Positions 9,527 to 22,931 of a DNA stretch of 64,000 nucleotides are shown one piece after another. The DNA is taken from assembly GCA_963921425.1 (NCBI GenBank), contig OY992840.1, positions 932,501 to 996,500 on the forward strand, given 5' to 3'. Below the pieces are notes generated by a model. The model was not told where the DNA came from. It worked only from the letters and a program-made list of their open reading frames with translations, and ran no database searches. The DNA is from Dryas octopetala. Its lineage: Eukaryota > Streptophyta > Magnoliopsida > Rosales > Rosaceae. Every line of letters begins with the position of its first letter. Positions within the stretch are counted from its first letter, which is position 1. Position numbers and translations under genes: made by a program.

Positions 9527-12500
9527 TTACTCATTTTTGGCAGCGGCAACTTGTCTTGCACCAACAGAAAAGAACTCAGTAATGACTTCAAGGGGCATGC
9601 CTTTGGTTTCTGGGACCTTCAAGTATATAAATATGAAAGAGATGACACAAAAAACAGCATAAATCCCAAAGATACCAGCCAGACCTATTGAAGTAAGCAA
9701 CGTAGGTAGCGAGTAGGTGACAATAATGTCCGAGATCCAGTACACCAGAGCACAGATGGCAATGCAGAGACCACGTACCCTTGTGGGAAAGATCTCAGAG
9801 CAGAGGATATTTGGAATTGGCCCATAGGCCATAACAAAGCAGCAGAAATACACAATAACACAAGTAACCGATAATGCTGCATGAAGAACTGTACCAAAGC
9901 TCAGAAGGTTGGAAATGACTAGGATGATCAATGCCACTATCAACACAGGAAGTGTGGTCAGTAGCAGCACCCTGCAATAATAAATGTGCATTAGTTAAGA
10001 TTTAAACTATAAAATTTTTCATGTAAAACACAAAATAATCTAGAGTTTCCAATTCAATCTTTAGGATATGTGCACTCGGAATAAATTTTTAAAGCCAACT
10101 GGAAGAACCTTTAAATTATTGATACTCTCAAGGAGGGAGCCCTAATTTTAGTAAATCGTTAAAAATCCTACAACTGCAGAAGTATCAAGATAAATTTCTT
10201 CCATGAGATGGCCTTAGCTTCACATCTTACAAATTTTGACATATTTACAAAATAGAAATTAATTCCAGAAGGGTGCATAGAACTATTTTCTTCAAACATA
10301 AGACAATGTGAAAATAGCTGGAGACTAGCTTTTTCTGACAGAAAAACCAGTTTTTAGTGCAATATGACAAGGAAAATTCGTACTTGTCAGTTATTCCAAG
10401 GAATATCATTGAAAATGTATGACCTTGGATGTGAGCTACCCTAACTGAAGAATTGCAGCTAAAAACAAAAAAGGGAAAACAAAGTACAGAAGAATAAATC
10501 ACCTTCTACCGGAGATATCCATGAGCTTCATGGCTATACCTATACAAGGAAGCATCAACAAAGTTGTAAATGCACTTATGAGGAATGATGCAGAGTTTGT
10601 GCTGAGACCCAAGTTTGCAAGAAGAACTTCAACACCTGCTTCTTCAAGAATTTGAGGAGTGTAGTAGAGAACCCCATTTATGCCAGAAAACTGAAAAATT
10701 ATTTAAGCACACTTTAGTCATTAGCTTTACCCTAAAGAGCATTATAAGATGAACTTAATTATTACCAAAAAAAAAAAAAAAACAGATGTAATTCACCAAA
10801 AGGGAGACATTCTTAATGTGCAAAGAATAGGAATACGTTTTCATTCTAGATTTATATGAAGAATAATGTGAGAAAAAGGACAGTTTATGTGCCAGGCATT
10901 TTTACATTCCTAGTACAGGCCAAGGAAATATCATGAATCACATCACATAAATTTGATGACAAATCATCTCTCTCAGAAAGTTACGCAGGGTTAGTATCAC
11001 ATTTTAGCTATCCAAATGAACAAGATGTCAAATCAGTAAAAGTAAAAAAAAAAAATTTTATTATAACTATTCACTACCTGCTGAAGAAGCTGGATTCCCA
11101 TTCCAACAAACAATGCATGCTTAATCCCTGGTTCAAGCAGAGCAGCCCAGATTGGTGCTTTAGAAGCCGTTTCTGATGGATGAACCATTGCAGGTCCAAC
11201 AGGATGCTGATCTATAAGCTCCTTTGAGAAAAGAGCAGGCTGACTGACCAACGCAGCTGCCTGGATAAACTCACCTTCTGCAGGAATATCACCACCAGGA
11301 AGTGACACAAGGGACCCACGACGGGAGCCAGGGACTCCCTCCTGGTGCAAATATACCCTTTTAAATCCTCCTTCCTTCTTTCCATCCCCGTCTTCTTTCT
11401 CAGACCACTTCCATGCCAACTGCCAACCACCACCAATGCCCGTGCTACCAACTGTCTCCCCTGATCCTTGCATGAGACTGCTGTGGCGCCTCATGCTTAG
11501 AGCACTGCCATGGGAAGCAGGGGGCACCATATCCTTTTCCATACTTGTTGTCTGACGTGAAATCAATGGACTATGCAAATTGTCATCTGAGTCTCCCCCA
11601 GCAGCCTCAGATGCATAGTCCTCACCTTCCCTATGGAAGCTTTCTTCATCCCATTGTTCAGTTTTAATCTGCGGTTCTGCTGTGCTGAACATGCTACCAA
11701 AATTAGGAAAAAGCATGCTACGTGTACTTGCTGTCTCTGGGAACTTTTCGTGGACACTACCGAACAGAGTGACAAGAGGGTCCATTAGAGACACATTCTG
11801 GGTTGCCATGCTTCCTTGGCGAGAAACAAGACTGGCAAGAGAACCCTGTCCTGTGACAGGTCTGGCAACCCAGGAGAGGCCTTCTTCAGGTCCATATAAC
11901 CTGATCTTGTCTTTGTCAGTTGGTTCCTGACCATCAGAAAGTTCATCAGCTGGGCCTATTATGTACTCTTCAATAGATGTTTCACCCCCAACTCCAAGAC
12001 CTTCAACCAGCAAAGCCAACTCACCTATAAACCATGATGCAATTGTAAGATTCACATGATAAATTAGGCATAAAAACTTAATAAATTAAAGAAATTTTCT
12101 CTCAAAATCTTGATGAAATATTAGCAATAAAGGTGCCATAGTCACACATATTCTCAGCCCATAGATATACATGCATAGAAAAGCCTATGCATGTAGACAT
12201 TTCTGCAAAGGCTTAGTATGGATATGAAATCAGAGTATACTTTTCACTTGTAGAACCCGTTTACAATTTAGACCAAGTCTAGAATAACAGCAATGATAGT
12301 GTATTATTAATGTAACACAAACATATAAGAATCTAAGCATTAATCTTTATGTAGCAAAGAAAGCGAAAAAGTAGAACCATGCCGAAGAAACAGATTTGTC
12401 CAAGAAACCTCTGGACCTTCTTGTAAACATGTATACATTTTCCTGCAGTTGTTTCCTTGTTTATATTATGCATAAAACCAGATCACTGTGGTGCGCTGAA

Positions 12501-13825
12501 CAAAAAAAGATCTGAGAACATAATTCCTTAACAAGTAGTACATTTTCCGAAAAGCATTATTAACTAAATGTCTAAACCTTTTATTCTTCATCTTTTTTTA
12601 AGAGGAAAGCTATTTGTCTAAATAAAAATAACAATAATGCTTAAATGGTAAACCACACGAAGTAGGCAAGGAAACTCCCAAGTCCCAGCAACTTTTACCC
12701 GTAAAGACATTATGCAGCATTTTGGCTTAAAAGATACTGAATCTTATAGAGATCAGTCAATCATGCATGATTATAGGATATGAATTTTACTATGCAATAC
12801 CATGCACAATTCAATGTTTGAGTCAATGCTAATTATGAATCTACTGAAAGAAGAGATGACGCTATGCAATTGGAAACATGAATCACTACATATATACAAA
12901 AGCAAACTAGCAATAAGAAACACACCAGAAACATCTTCAGTGCCACGTAACTTCTGGAGAACCCTCTTTGCCTCGAGCATTCTACCCTTACTCACAAGCC
13001 ATCGAGGAGATTCAGGCAAGTAAAATACTGTTAATGAAAAATAGATAAGCGAGGGAATGGAAAGAACCCCAAGCATCAGTCTCCAGCTTGGCGAGGCCAG
13101 CAGTGACATCCCGAAAACCATACAATATGACAAAAACATGCCACCTGAACCAAGGAACTGTGGAAGAGTATTTAAGCTTCCCCTTATCTCTGATGGGGCA
13201 GTCTCAGATATGTAGACTGGGATAAGAGTAACTGCTAGACCAATTCCAAATCCATCTAACAGCCTTGCTAGACATAGTACATAGACATTGGGTGACCACA
13301 ACATTACCAAGCCACTAACAAAATAAAGCACTGATGACGTTATTAACATTGGCCGCCGACCAAGCCAATCTGATACGGCTCCTGAGCATGTTGTTATAGC
13401 TGTTGCTCCAATGAGTGACATGGCCACAACAAGGCCTTCTACAGAGCTGCCCAAATCAAGATCATCTGTTATGTAAACAATAGCCCCTGATAACATGGAA
13501 GGAAGAACTATATTAGCATTAAATGAGAAGAAGGAAAAACATGAACTGAGCAAAAAAGAAAAATGGGCAAGCTCTGTGATTGAACTGGGTAAAGCAGATA
13601 AAATTACTGGGAAAACAATTTCGAACAGAATGAATCCAATGCGCACAGGCTACCAAAACAAGAATCAAGAAGGCTTCCACTTTTAGTTCAAACATGTGTT
13701 GCTTCAAAATTAAAACAAACTGATAGAAATGTGTAACAACAAGTACCGGCGATTGTAGCGTTATCCCATCCTTGTAGAAAGTTACCAATTGTAGCAGCAA
13801 AAGCCACGAGCGCAGCTGCCTTCAT
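9527..13825 (-). CDS. TMT2: Tonoplast monosaccharide transporter (TMT2/MSSP2 type), complete, 5 coding exons
   Basis: Coding exons in transcript order are 13825-13747, 13486-12926, 12024-11078, 10690-10503 and 9971-9527, all GT-AG, giving 739 residues, the normal size. It is a sugar-porter MFS protein. The N-half has six membrane helices and ends with PESPRWLVSKGR (about residues 185-197). A hydrophilic loop of about 290 residues (roughly 215-505) is the hallmark of the TMT/MSSP family. The C-half starts near FSGINGVLYYTPQI and ends with GPIPNILCSEIFPTRVRG and PETKGMPLEV. The loop holds candidate phosphosites in RRHSSLMQG, RRGSLVSLPGG and SRQGSMATQ. Family members import glucose, fructose or sucrose into the vacuole by proton antiport. 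The start is the first ATG after the 5' UTR intron, giving the conserved opening MKAAALVAFAATIGNFLQGW. No damage is visible. The paralogue number is by resemblance. Confidence 0.93.
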
Positions 13826-14560
13826 CTTTTTCACCAATGAATGAATGAAACCCCCAATCTCAAGCCAACCTGAAAGGGAAAGAAATACCCAGATTACATA
13901 ATTAAATAAACAACCATTCCCACTATAGACCCAGATCTAACTCACTCATCGGTAACAATTCTTCACAGCAAAAGGGATAATGGGTATGTAAATTCACTAA
14001 AATTTATCACCACCATACAGCAACATACCCACAACCAACATAACCAACAGATAAACACACGGTCAAGAATAAACTAGAACAACCTCGGACATCAGCAAAC
14101 TGAACATTCTTAAAACTCAGTTGGTTTAATTGCTTACCTCTGGAAGGGGTCAGAGAGGCTTGGCACAGAGAGTGTCCTAAACGTAAGCTAATATGGAACA
14201 CCCAGAACCGAAATAAAAAAGGGGCCGTGTGGGGGGGAGAGAGAGAGAGAGAGAGAGTTACCTTTGGCAACAATACAACTTAGAGCCACTGTAATCTTTG
14301 CTTCCGGAAAAGAAAAAGGTAAATATCTGAAAATGGGTGTTGTGTGATTGTCAGAAGTGGCTGGCTTCTGAGGCGGAATCTTGGTATACAGACAAAGACA
14401 GCTTCAAGTTTTGTAATTTTACTAATATGATTTGGCAGATTAAGATCCAGAAGCCCTGAGAAACTGAATACAGATCGAGAGAGACAGAGTCACAGAGGTA
14501 GATTAAGCAGCTTTTGCCAACAACCCTTCAACATCCGTCAACACTATTCAAGAGTGATGA
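13826..14560 (-). other. TMT2 5' UTR exons and leader intron
   Basis: Immediately upstream of the TMT2 ATG a short UTR exon (13869-13826) follows the acceptor CCTTTCAG. A leader exon probably ends at 14262 with the donor CAAAG|GTAACTC and extends up to about 14560; the intron between them starts with a CT repeat (GA on the plus strand, 14237-14257). A second possible donor (CAGAG|GTAAGC, near 14145) could give an alternative leader. The transcription start is inferred only. Confidence 0.5.
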
Positions 14561-15641
14561 CTGACTCACTGAACCACTTGGAAATTGGAGACCCAGAAAT
14601 TAACCACCTTCCTCAAAATTTCATGTACTTATTAAACTACAGTTTTTATAAAAATGAATCCCACTTACTAAAATGAACATGACAATGCAAGAGTGTGGAA
14701 AGTAGAACCTACCAAATACTCAAAACTCTAATCTTTGGAGTTTGGAGCACAATTCCAAACAGTCCAAACCATTTGGCTTACCTCGTTAGAATAGATGGGT
14801 TCTTTTCTTCCTTTTTAACTTTTGTTTTTTTGTTTTAATGTCAATGATTCAATAGATGGGTTCTTTGTTGTCTTGTTCCGTGATTATTTTGCCCACTTAA
14901 CTTCACCGTTGCTTGCATCATCATCATATATTTTCTTTTGCGCCTTTTCAGTCTCCTTTTCTCCGCTTCCTCTGGCTCCAGAAGTCAATCAGGAGGACTC
15001 AGCGAAGAAAAATAATATTATTTTTGTCGAAAACTTTGGAGGGGATACAAAAAGAAACACAAATATAGATATATATTTTTTATTTTGAATCAAGAAACAA
15101 AAAAAAAAAAAAAAAGCCATAAAAAGAACAAGGAAAGAAACCAAAAATAGAATAGAAATGGACCACAAATTCGGTAAGCCCTATCCCCATTTATCACAGT
15201 TTCATCAGTTTCATGTACCATTTGAATTTGACTTCATTGGGTATAAATTTAAATAAATTTGTTAATTACTTGCTTTTAACTTTACCTTTCCTATGCTTAC
15301 TCTCAATTAAAATTCCTCAAAAAGACAAATTTAATTTGTTAATTCTAAAAACAAAGACAACTTTCGTAACAACAAAGAAAATTTATACGCGGTTTAGGCA
15401 CATGTATCAAACGGATCTTAAATCGTCGATGGATTAGCGTAGGTATTGATCACTTGAAAACTGTAGTTGCTACTTAAATTTATTTTTTTTATTTTCTACT
15501 TAAATTTTAATATTTGTGAGGTTGATTCGGTTTTTTTAAATGTATTTGAATGTATTTTAAGGGATATGTATGTATATCGTAATGTTTTCTTATACTCTGT
15601 AAATATGTATACACATTGACTTTGTTAACTAAAAGATCCTA
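14561..15641. other. TMT2 upstream region and intergenic DNA
   Basis: This contains the TMT2 promoter, including long AT-rich stretches and a poly-A tract near 15098-15114. No gene or recognisable transposon was seen. I could not assign specific promoter elements. Confidence 0.4.
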
Positions 15642-15934
15642 GGGCCCGTTTGACACTGCTTCTTAGAAGCACTTTTATTTAGTAGCGCTTTTATCAGAAG
15701 CGCTTATGTTAAGAAGCGCACATATAAATTTTATAAAACTTCTAAGTTGTTCATATAAAAGCACTTGAAAGTGCTTCTTGAGAAAGCACCTGACAGGTGC
15801 TTCTCAAAAAACCCTTTAAAAGCGCTTTTATATCTCAGAAGCACTTCTATTTATTTTTGTCAAACGCTATTAAAAGCGCTTTTACTAATTTGAAAGCGCT
15901 TTTGATAATTCTAAAAGCAATGCCAAACAGGTCC
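15642..15934. mobile_element. Small TIR element (MITE), about 293 bp
   Basis: The ends are GGGCCCGTTTGACACTGCTT on the left and, as reverse complement of the right end, GGACCTGTTTGGCATTGCTT. They are flanked by TA on both sides (or CTA, depending on the boundary). The body is filled with palindromic AAAGCGCTTTT and AGAAGCGCTT words, so the whole element can fold back. It has no coding capacity. Confidence 0.65.
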
Positions 15935-15936
15935 TA

Positions 15937-17943
15937 ATTCACAATTGGTAAGAAAGTAAAATAGCATCTTCAAAAGCTCCCATTAAAGAAAAAAGAGAGA
16001 CATATATGTATGTGTATCGAGAACATGGCAATTCATTTTAATTTGGTAGCTAGCTCTACCATATAATTATCTTATAATAGAATTTAGATCATAAGTTATT
16101 TTTCAATCATTACAACATTTATCTACTTGTGAATCTACGTCACCCATAAAATAGTCATCACAACTATGATCTCTAAGTTTCCAATAAAAAATGTGTCAGA
16201 TTATGAAAAATTTATTATGTGACATGATGTTACAAATCAACTTAAATTATAACACATATTTAATTATTAAGAATAGAAGTTTAAAGTTTAGATACAATTA
16301 TTATACACATTATAATTTTTTATTTATTTAAATTCTTCTGAGTTGGCATTGCTGATTTATGAAAGAGGAAAGATTTAAGACTAGTAGAATCTACCTGTCA
16401 AAGGGTGTGCTTCTAAATAGGGGAAAGGTGACCATTAGCTAAATCTAGCTAAATGCAACACAACGTGGTGACTGGTAAGAGTGAGTCTGCGGTGCCAAGC
16501 TTTGCACTGACCAATCACAAAACGTGTCATGATGCTCTTATGCGTCCGTTGAAATTACTAAACAAATGACCCCTTCAGTATGTGCCACGTTGTTTCTAAG
16601 TTTGGCACATGGACCAGGACTTGGGACCATAAATTAATAAATAAATATATATTATGCTTGCAAGTTTGACTCACAGGTCGCTTATAGCTCGCAGATCCAC
16701 CTGCCCAAAAGAGTTCACAGAAAACCTTTTACACACAGATTTGTGTTTTAATAATCAATATTCCACAATTTTGAGATGTTCCTTGCGGGGAAATGGTAAC
16801 CCAATTCAAGCAGACTATGGGAAAAGTATTTAGAGTCAACGGAGCTAGGAATTTTGGGAGGGGGCTAGCTATAATACTACTTAAAGGTTAACACAGATTT
16901 GGTACCAATTATACAATAAACTTCATAAAAATAAAGATCCAAATAAAATTTTATAAATCAAACCTTATTTTTAATAAACTTTAATAAAAAATAGAAAATT
17001 ACAAATAAATCGACAAATAATTTGTAAATTACATATTACTCAATACATAATTTGGTATTCCTTAATAGTCAATTGTATATTATCAGAAATTACATAACAC
17101 TCAATCGCCCAACCTATTGCAGGAGTTACTTTAAATATTCAATTGTGTTCAATTATGATTTTGTCCTTCTATTATTTTTTTTATTATTGCACCGGGAATT
17201 TACGAATGTACCCTTATTTTATGTTTCCTTTTTTGGCAGTTTTTTCAGTTGCAGCTGGACTCCTTTTTCTATTTTGGCATGTTTTTGGTTTTTGATTTCA
17301 ATTTTTGACGACCATCTTTCGCTTGATTTCTCTTAGACATCCAAACAAGTTCGACAATCATCTCTCGCTTGATTTCTCTTCAAGTTTTATCCAAATAGGT
17401 TTAAAATTTTGTTCTTCTTTTTTTTTTTTTTTTTTTTTTTTCAATTCTTGGTTGCTGTTTAATCTCTGTGTATTGTTCTTCAAATTTTGCTTTCTGATTT
17501 TTGATTCGCCTTTTTTTTTTTTTCAAGTTATTTGAATTTTTAGATTACGTTTTTTTCTTCTATTGACTCTGTTTATGATTCCAATTTTGCTTGATTTTTT
17601 TTTTTCATGTATCAGTCATTTTATTTGTTTGTTTTTTTTGCTTTCTTTTGTTGAAATTTTTTCGAGATTATGTTCTACAGCTGTTAATTTTAAGTTTTAT
17701 ATAGTAGATTTAGTTGTTGATTTGTTCCATTTACGTTGATTTTAAGTTTTCTATTGGTTGTGATTCGGCTTTGTTATCATATATGTATGACATATACAAC
17801 TTTTAGGTTGTTTATTTTCTTTTTCTTTTTTTTAAGTTTGTATTGTCTTTTTTGGTTGTATCTGAGTGTAAATTTGATTATTTTCATGTCTTGTTAAGAA
17901 TTACATTGTTATTTTTTTTTAATGTTTGGTTGTTCTTTTTATG
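15937..17943. other. Intergenic, T-rich on the right side
   Basis: No conserved coding sequence was seen. From about 17160 the strand becomes very T-rich. A partial tandem duplication of about 45 bases containing CGCTTGATTTCTCTT (copies near 17318 and 17366) is present. It may include the 5' leader of the MULE fragment at 18431. Confidence 0.4.
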
Positions 17944-17946
17944 TTA

Positions 17947-18333
17947 GAGCAACTCTAACAAGGATAGATAAATTTTAGCTATATTTGTTGTAAAATAGTT
18001 GAAAAGTTATTTTAGCTAACCAGTTTTAAAATTTTATTCCAACAATGTTCTCTATTTTAGCTAATTTTAAAAGATTTTTTTTATTTTTTAAAATATAAAA
18101 AAATCACAAAGACCCAAAAAATAATGTTGACAACAAAACAATGTCAGTTTTTAATATAAAGTTGAGATTTAGCTAATAGCTATCTTCTCTCTCCTTCTAG
18201 CTAGATTTGAGTAACCAAAAAGTAAAAGCTAAAATAGCTAAGTGAATAAAGAAGCTGTTGGTGTGAGTTTTTTTAAAAAAATCTAGCTAAAATAGCTAAG
18301 GATGAAAGTTTAGCTAAACTGTTGGAGATGCTC
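17947..18333. mobile_element. Harbinger/Tourist-like MITE, 387 bp, TTA duplication
   Basis: The left end GAGCAACTCTAACAAGG and the right end, reverse complement GAGCATCTCCAACAGTTTAG, are a familiar Tourist-like terminal inverted repeat. TTA flanks both sides (17944-17946 and 18334-18336). The subterminal regions contain repeated TAGCTAAA words. Non-coding. Confidence 0.75.
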
Positions 18334-18430
18334 TTATGTTTTTCCTGTGGTGATATCCTTTTTGTTTTAGTATCTGTATGATAGTTTCAGTATACTAATG
18401 TGTGTTTTTTTTTTTTTTTTTTGTGAAGTC

Positions 18431-18775
18431 ATGGACGTTGATATAATTTCCTGTTGCACTTACATGCTAGATACGATGGTGTTCCGTATCTTGCCCAAAA
18501 ACTCTTTTATGGATGTGTTGAATACAGTGTGTTTGAGGTTCCATAGCCTAAGACCTAGAAGCTTTACTCTTCGGTATTATCTTCTTGGATATTCCAGTTG
18601 CGTTCTAAATTCTCAAGAAGATTTTGACTTGATGTTGGTGTGTATAAATGTAGCTAACAACAAGTTTATAGACCTTCTAGTTCACGATATCACTATTGCG
18701 ATTGAAGGTACGGCAAATTGTGATATTGCTTATGGGGATAAAAGTGCATCTTCTGTTGTGAGTTCGTCTTTGTGA
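18431..18775 (+). pseudogene. Mutator-like transposase N-terminal (PB1-like) fragment
   Basis: An open frame of about 115 codons starts at ATG 18431 (MDVDIISCCTYM) and ends with a stop at 18775. Its middle part (FRILPKNSFMDVLNTVC, then LRYYLLGYSSCVLNSQEDFD, then NKFIDLLVHD) has the spacing and hydrophobic pattern of the PB1-like domain at the N-terminus of plant MULE transposases. No zinc-finger, MULE catalytic domain or SWIM domain follows, so only this module remains. The frame reaching back to 18398 through a T-run is unlikely to be the real start. The call rests on pattern recognition of the domain, not on a search. Confidence 0.5.
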
Positions 18776-20283
18776 GACCCCGTATTTTTCAAAATCTTTA
18801 TTTGGGATCTTATTGTGAGATTTTGGGAATTTATTTGAAAAATAAAAAGGTTTTGAGTTAGTTTTAAATTTTAATTTTGTTTTAAATTAGGTTTGACCCA
18901 AAGTTGACCTTTTAAACCTAATATTTCACAAAAAATTATACATCAGTTTGTGGATGGAAATTGATGTCATGCCTATTTGTTCACATCCAATTACCATAAA
19001 AATCTGATATGTCAAAACATATTATACATCAGTTTGTGGATGGAATTTGATGTCGTGCGTAATTTTTCACATCCAATTACCATAAAGACATGATATCTAA
19101 AATCCTTTCTACATGAGTTCTAATACACCCATCGATGTTTAGTTACTTTTTTTATATCAATTTTTCATCCAAATGCGATATCATTAATTATAAACTTGCA
19201 GATTTTGTTGGCGTTAACACATCTAACTGAGTCAAAAACGATGTCCAACCATTCATTGATATCAGTTTTAGGAGTTTTAATACATCGAAAGAACTTAAAA
19301 ACGATATCCAATTTTTTTTTGGTGAGATGAAAAATCATATGGATAATCATATTAACGATATCAGTTCTAAAGCGATATCTATGGGGGGGGGGGGACTTTA
19401 GATATCATGGCTGGACTTATTGGTTTTTAACCCATTAGATATTAGTAAATCATTGATATTTATTAAGGTGTTTGTAGTAGTGTTGGGTTCTATCCAAGAT
19501 GGTCTTCAAGGTTAATTTTTCATCTTGATGCTATTTCTAGTTTTTCATGTCTCATCCAACCTAAGGTTCCTAGGACTAAAGGAAAAGTTAATTAAAATTG
19601 AAAATTCACCATGCTTCCACACTTATATGTTTGTATCTAGGACTCACACACTTTTCCCTTAGATTTACCACCCATATAACAAATTTTGCAATTAACCATC
19701 TAAACTTGAGAATGTGGCCCTCACCATCATGTTCTGTTAATCTATTATATAGGGAAATTAAAAAAACACAAATCAATTAGATAAATTAAAAAAAATTAAA
19801 ATAAAAACAAGGTCTATGAAAAATAATTAAACATCACGCATCACCCACCATATTGCACAGCCCTACCCCACCCTTAGTACATACCCACTCCCTTAATTTT
19901 TTTGGCGCTGGGGCTTATTTCCCATCACTGCCTTTGCTATCGTCGTGTTGCCGGAGATTGGACCTCCATCATCAACATCGCCCGACTCAACAGGCTCAGA
20001 GCGACATGATCTACGAAACTCAGAAAATTGATTTGCCATACGACACTAGGAACACTTGCATGTATATGCCGTCCACGTTCGTTGTCATTACTATCACTCC
20101 CCAAAACCCGGGTACGTAATAGTGACATTCACCATAGGTAGGATATAATACTTGTATCTCGAGTAGAATATTTCCTAAGGTACCCTAAGATGAGTCAAAC
20201 CCTTTGAGTGAAAAAATAGGGATTGGAACAAAGTTTTAGCAACAGAGAAAAATATAAAACATAAATTCATTTAATTTGAAATG
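18776..20283. other. Repeat-rich intergenic DNA with an 85-bp direct duplication
   Basis: Two copies of a unit containing CATCAGTTTGTGGATGGAA (near 18942 and 19027) lie in tandem with a period of about 85 bases. Further on are repeated GATATC-containing words (19150-19400) and a G-tract at 19382-19394. The sequence after TGTGAGACCCCG at 18771 resembles an LTR start but no matching end was found. No gene was identified. Confidence 0.4.
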
Positions 20284-20288
20284 CCAAC

Positions 20289-22931
20289 TGTAACACCCTG
20301 GATTTTTCCAATCCTATTGTGTGTTAACACGTGTTTTTGAATTTCTTTTGTACTTAGAAGCTTAAGGTTTCTTAAAGGAAATAGATTTTTCTTTGTCTTT
20401 TGGATGACTAACTTGTACCATTAGAGGTTTAGAGTTGAGCTCTAGTACCCTTAAGTGTGATTTTTGTGATTATCAAGTTGGAATTTATTTTTGAGAATTA
20501 AATTCATTGGAGTTGAATTTTTCGTAATTTTTCTGGATAACAATTTATTGTTTTGAGGTTATAGAAAATTAAGATTAATTACTACAAGTCCGTAAGAATT
20601 TTCGGGGAATTATTTGGAGTCCTGAGCTATTTTTGGTGAGTTTATGAAGTTTGGAGAAAATAGAAAATAGAAAAAAGAAAAGAAATCAGAAAGGAAGCTG
20701 ACTAGGCCGACAGTGTGACGCGTGTCGCACCACCATTCGCTAGGATGCACTGACACAGCAAGCTAATGAGGAGCCACGTGAGTGCGTCGCATCGGATCCA
20801 TGGCCCACGTTATACTCTCGACCATTCGAGATCTTTAAAGGACTTCGATGTAGGCCGTTGATTTCAGCCCAAACCGGTTCTAAGCCAAAGCGGGTCGCAC
20901 AACCCGCTTGTCTTCAAATGGGTCAACCCGCGGAGCACAACCCGCTTGTCTTCAAATGGGTCAACCCGCGGATATTTTGTGAGTGCAAACAGGTTTTTCG
21001 ATTTTTGAGCCTCGTTTGTGCATTGTTAGTACTAATTGTCCAACATTGGAGATTTACAATTTCTTTCAACCCTCTAGTGCCTATAAATAGAGATATATCA
21101 TTGTCCCTCATTTTCACTTACACCACCAAGTGAAGTTAGAGTTATTTACTTCTTGGTTCCTTGGTTCTTTGGGAGTCTCTCTAAGAAGAGACATACCAAA
21201 AGGGAATAAACTTCTCATAGTTTAAAGTTTTGGGAGTGCAAGGAGGAGTTCCTAAGAGTGGAGTCTAGCTTTGGTGATCTACAACCGAGTAAATATTTTA
21301 TTATTTCTACTTTATTTATTTATTTTTAAGCTTTAATTTTATGATGCATGCTTAGATTAATTAAGTATGATTTATTTATTAATTAAGCATGTCTAGCCTT
21401 ATTTTTGGAGATTTAATTGTTTATTTAAAGGTAATTAGCATGTTAGGATTAGCAAGGTTCAACTGTAGAGATTAAGTTGGATTAATCTAATTTATTTTAA
21501 GGTAAAACAACTAGTCAATTGGTTTGACTTTAAAATAAAATTTGAAACTTGTGAACACTTAAGTAAACTCTAAAGAGAAGAGTTTAGTCCACTTCGGACT
21601 AGAAACTAGCGACGTGTGACTAAAAGAAAGGTCATATCGTCTTCCCTTATTATTAATCGTCCCTAACTTAGAATTTGTTTTCTTTTATCGATTTTGTTTT
21701 TATCGGATTACCCAGTTATTCAATTGTCGAGTTATTAAGAGGGTAAGGTTGCCATATTATCTAGTTACAGAGGATTTGTCAAGATCGATATGATCGTGAG
21801 CGAACGCGGAAGGCTTGTGGAAGAGAATACTTGAAGAGCATTGGATTCCAGGTAGGGGGATTTATCCTACATTCCTGATTATGGATTTTGTGTGTGTATG
21901 TGTAGTTTTTAAACTGTTATAACATGCTATTATGCTTAATATGTTTGGTCTGAAAGTAAGGGTAGCCTCGTTGGTGACCTTGGGTTCAAGTCCCTAAACC
22001 TTCTAGAAGAATTGATTATTTTCGTTATGGGGTGCTTAGCCAAGTTATCTCGTGTGATGTGTGCTTGTGCGAAGCCAGGGATCATATATAACTTATCCTG
22101 TGGCAGATGATACAATTTCTCAATTGCGAGTTATTATCTCTGTTTACCAAGGCACTCTCGCTATGGTAGCTATCTTTTGCAGCTGACATCATAGTTGTAC
22201 CTAATGTTTATCGACCATCTGATTTACTATTATTTATGGGTTTTTATGCATGTTTAATTACCATATACTGCTGCAACTGAGGTGTTAAATAGTTTTTGTG
22301 GAAATGTTTTGGGATTTTGGAAATCAATCTTTCACAGGAAAATGTTTTTAAAAGTTTTCAAACCTAACAGGGTCCTCTGAGGGAAACTATGATCGTATGA
22401 GATGCTTACCCCCTACTTTCTTTGTTTTGTTTCGTTTCCTTTCTATTTCTTATGCAGATTTGCCTCTTGGAGGAGATCTTGATTGAGGGGTGCGCAGCTT
22501 GGATTCTCTTGTCGGGGTGTCTCAAGGTCTCTGTATTCATGTATTTTGCTTTGCAGCGGTTCTTGCTTTCCCATAGGTGTTTTCCATTGGGAACCCATTT
22601 TGAACAATGATCCTTTGTTTTAATTATTTTGTAAACTTATGTGGGTTTTACTTATATTTTGGTGATTTTCCTTTCTGGGATGTTGATTTAACTATTTCAC
22701 CTTAGCGGGTTGGTTAATCTATATTTTGTTTACATATTTATTTTGATATTATTATTTTTTTAAAAGATCCTGTTGTGTAACGAGTACTCTGATCCAACCC
22801 GATGGTTTTAAAACAAAAGGCTCAAACTTTCATGTGCGTCTTGGGGGATTAACGCTAGTTGATTGGTATTAATCTCTCGGGGCACTCACGGAAGGTGCCT
22901 CTGTCGCATACCCGGGGTTCGGAGTGTGACA
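20289..22931 (+). mobile_element. Solo LTR of a gypsy-type retrotransposon, about 2.64 kb
   Basis: It starts with TGTAACACCCTGG and ends with CGGAGTGTGACA, a mutually inverted pair typical of long plant gypsy LTRs. CCAAC (20284-20288) and CAAAC (22932-22936) are a possible 5-bp target duplication with one mismatch. A promoter-like CTATAAATAGAG lies near 21083, so the LTR reads on the plus strand. A 38-bp tandem repeat lies upstream of it at about 20899-20972. No primer-binding site, polypurine tract or coding region is attached, which implies LTR-LTR recombination. Lineage (for example Tekay-like) is a guess from length and ends. Confidence 0.6.
20899..20974. repeat. Two-copy 38-bp tandem repeat in the solo LTR
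   Basis: The unit starting CACAACCCGCTTGTCTTC and ending AACCCGCGG is present twice head to tail, almost identical. It sits about 110 bases upstream of the TATA-like sequence of the LTR. Confidence 0.85.

Noticed and set aside
22422-22610. 62-codon hydrophobic frame
   Set aside because: It lies inside the gypsy-type LTR, which has no coding role here, and its composition is T-rich.
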